A stretch of DNA of 22,139 bases from DASTHS01 sp035718085. Its GTDB lineage: Bacteria > Actinomycetota > Acidimicrobiia > Acidimicrobiales > Palsa-688. Position numbers and translations under genes: made by a program. Positions 21,514-22,139 of the stretch are shown here, piece after piece. Location of the stretch: the NCBI GenBank assembly GCA_035718085.1, contig DASTHS010000164.1, positions 1 to 22,139 of the forward strand, given 5' to 3'. The stretch's first letter is position 1, and the number at the start of each line of letters is the position of its first letter. The notes beneath the pieces are model-generated. The model was not told the DNA's origin. It did no database searches and saw only the letters and a list, made by a program, of their open reading frames with translations.

Positions 21514-21943
21514 GACGCTCCTGATCGACGACCGCCTGCTGGTCGCCTACCTCGTCGGAGCACCTCTGGACCTCCCGGAGCACGACTCGCTCATCACGAC
21601 CAGCTACTGGTATTACCGGGCCTGCCGGGCGGCGGTCAGCGGCGGAAGCGGCCAGTTGTCCGGACCGTTCCGTGCCTTGGACGCAACGCACCAAGGGGAA
21701 GCGATAGCGGCGATCCTGCGCCTACCGGACCACATCGGACTGCCGGATCCCCGGCTACTCGTCCCCGAGATGGTCGCGATCCACCGCCGACACCCGCAGC
21801 TCAACCTCCTCAACATCGAAGCAGCTGCTGCGGCCCGCCTCCTCGTTGGGCATGTCGCCCTGTCGTCGCCCGCAGCTGCCGGGGTCCTACCAGCCATCCT
21901 CGAGGCGGAACGCATCGACTGGGTCACGCTCCAGGCTCACTGA
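21464..21943 (+). CDS. Putative PIN-like toxin partner of the AbrB-type antitoxin
   Basis: 159 residues from the ATG at 21464 (AGGAG 3 bases before), overlapping the antitoxin gene by 50 bases; a TTG at 21500 (147 residues, 14-base overlap) is equally reasonable. The sequence begins TLLIDDRLLVAYLVG, like the first strand of a PIN nuclease with Asp22/Asp23, and near the end has NLLNIEAAAAARLLVGHVAL with Glu119, comparable to the last helix-strand of PIN domains. The middle (TSYWYYRACRAAVSG, GQLSGPFRALD) lacks the clear second acidic cluster of VapC, so the fold is inferred mainly from position and the two ends. Proteins of this look occur after AbrB-type genes in actinobacteria (general knowledge). 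RNase activity is not shown. Confidence 0.62.
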   Translation: MRPASSRSPTSTLLTNRTLLIDDRLLVAYLVGAPLDLPEHDSLITTSYWYYRACRAAVSGGSGQLSGPFRALDATHQGEAIAAILRLPDHIGLPDPRLLVPEMVAIHRRHPQLNLLNIEAAAAARLLVGHVALSSPAAAGVLPAILEAERIDWVTLQAH

Positions 21944-21949
21944 CCTGAG

Positions 21950-21968
21950 GCGCAGCGAAGCGCTGTGT
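21950..21968 (+). terminator. Hairpin after the toxin-like gene
   Basis: GCGCAGCG (21950-21957) and CGCTGTGT (21961-21968) form an 8-bp stem with two G-U pairs and loop AAG, starting 7 bases after the stop. No U-tract follows. Confidence 0.3.
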
Positions 21969-22084
21969 CAGGCCGGCTGCGAGACCGTGTCATCGCCGAC
22001 GCCTTCTCCGAGATGGCCGCCCGCACAGTTGAGTCCCGGGGTGTGGTGTACGAGGGGGTGAGCCGGGGGGTGGTCCCCCACTGA
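21965..22084 (+). CDS. Possible small ORF, unknown
   Basis: 39 codons from GTG to TGA. The peptide (containing RDRVIADAFSEMAARTVE and SRGVVYEGVSRGVVPH) has a natural amino-acid balance, but no ribosome binding site and no recognised family. It may instead be the remnant 3' end of a mobile-element gene, since the frame has no clear upstream start. Low confidence. Confidence 0.2.
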   Translation: MSGRLRDRVIADAFSEMAARTVESRGVVYEGVSRGVVPH

Positions 22085-22133
22085 TGACAGCCATCGCGTC
22101 AACCTCGACACGCAGTTTCCACACAACGAGTTG

Positions 22134-22139
22134 AGGAGG
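22134..22139 (+). promoter_or_regulatory. Consensus Shine-Dalgarno sequence at the window end
   Basis: The last six bases are AGGAGG, a full match to the anti-Shine-Dalgarno. A plus-strand gene probably starts within about 5-10 bases beyond the window. Confidence 0.5.

Overview
The window is very GC-rich (by eye well above 70 percent) and densely coded, with frequent GTG starts, overlapping GTGA junctions and many genes without a Shine-Dalgarno site. The proteins have an actinobacterial character. The tandem GYWLVASDGGIFSF-type repeats of a secreted protein, together with an R2lox-type oxidase and an LldD2-like dehydrogenase, suggest the class Acidimicrobiia. The class is an inference; genus and species cannot be read from the sequence.

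Layout. 1-726: tail of galactokinase and a single-domain response regulator. 755-3285: a lipid-flavoured group, with an SCP2-like protein behind an R2lox-type Mn/Fe oxidase on the minus strand, divergent from an acyl-ACP desaturase. 3282-7519: an ECF sigma gene (minus) diverges from a translationally coupled operon encoding a polytopic membrane protein fused to a SCO1/SenC domain, a lipoprotein and a zinc-finger anti-sigma factor; this looks like one extracytoplasmic-signal module. 7578-11589: a Baeyer-Villiger-type flavin monooxygenase and an OatA-like acyltransferase-SGNH protein. 11735-14065: a GAF-SpoIIE phosphatase, an unrecognised protein and a DUF2237 protein. 14088-17075: a large secreted protein with Asp-box motifs and six C-terminal repeats. 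17159-20838: an S15-family hydrolase that appears truncated, divergent from a membrane protein that is a paralogue of the membrane half of the SCO fusion, then an FMN-dependent alpha-hydroxy-acid dehydrogenase.

20839-22139: non-coding DNA carrying the exact 3' half of a tRNA-Ala gene (positions 34-73), then DNA of lower GC with an AbrB-type antitoxin and a PIN-like partner. This looks like the left edge of an element integrated at a tRNA-Ala gene and running past the window end, where a consensus ribosome binding site announces another gene.

The observations most worth a second look are the sigma/SCO/anti-sigma module and its membrane-protein paralogue, the R2lox gene with its conserved Val-Tyr cross-link pair, the tRNA-Ala attachment-site remnant with its toxin-antitoxin pair, and a recurrent leaderless promoter layout (-10 hexamer, 6-8 bases, start codon) at five genes.
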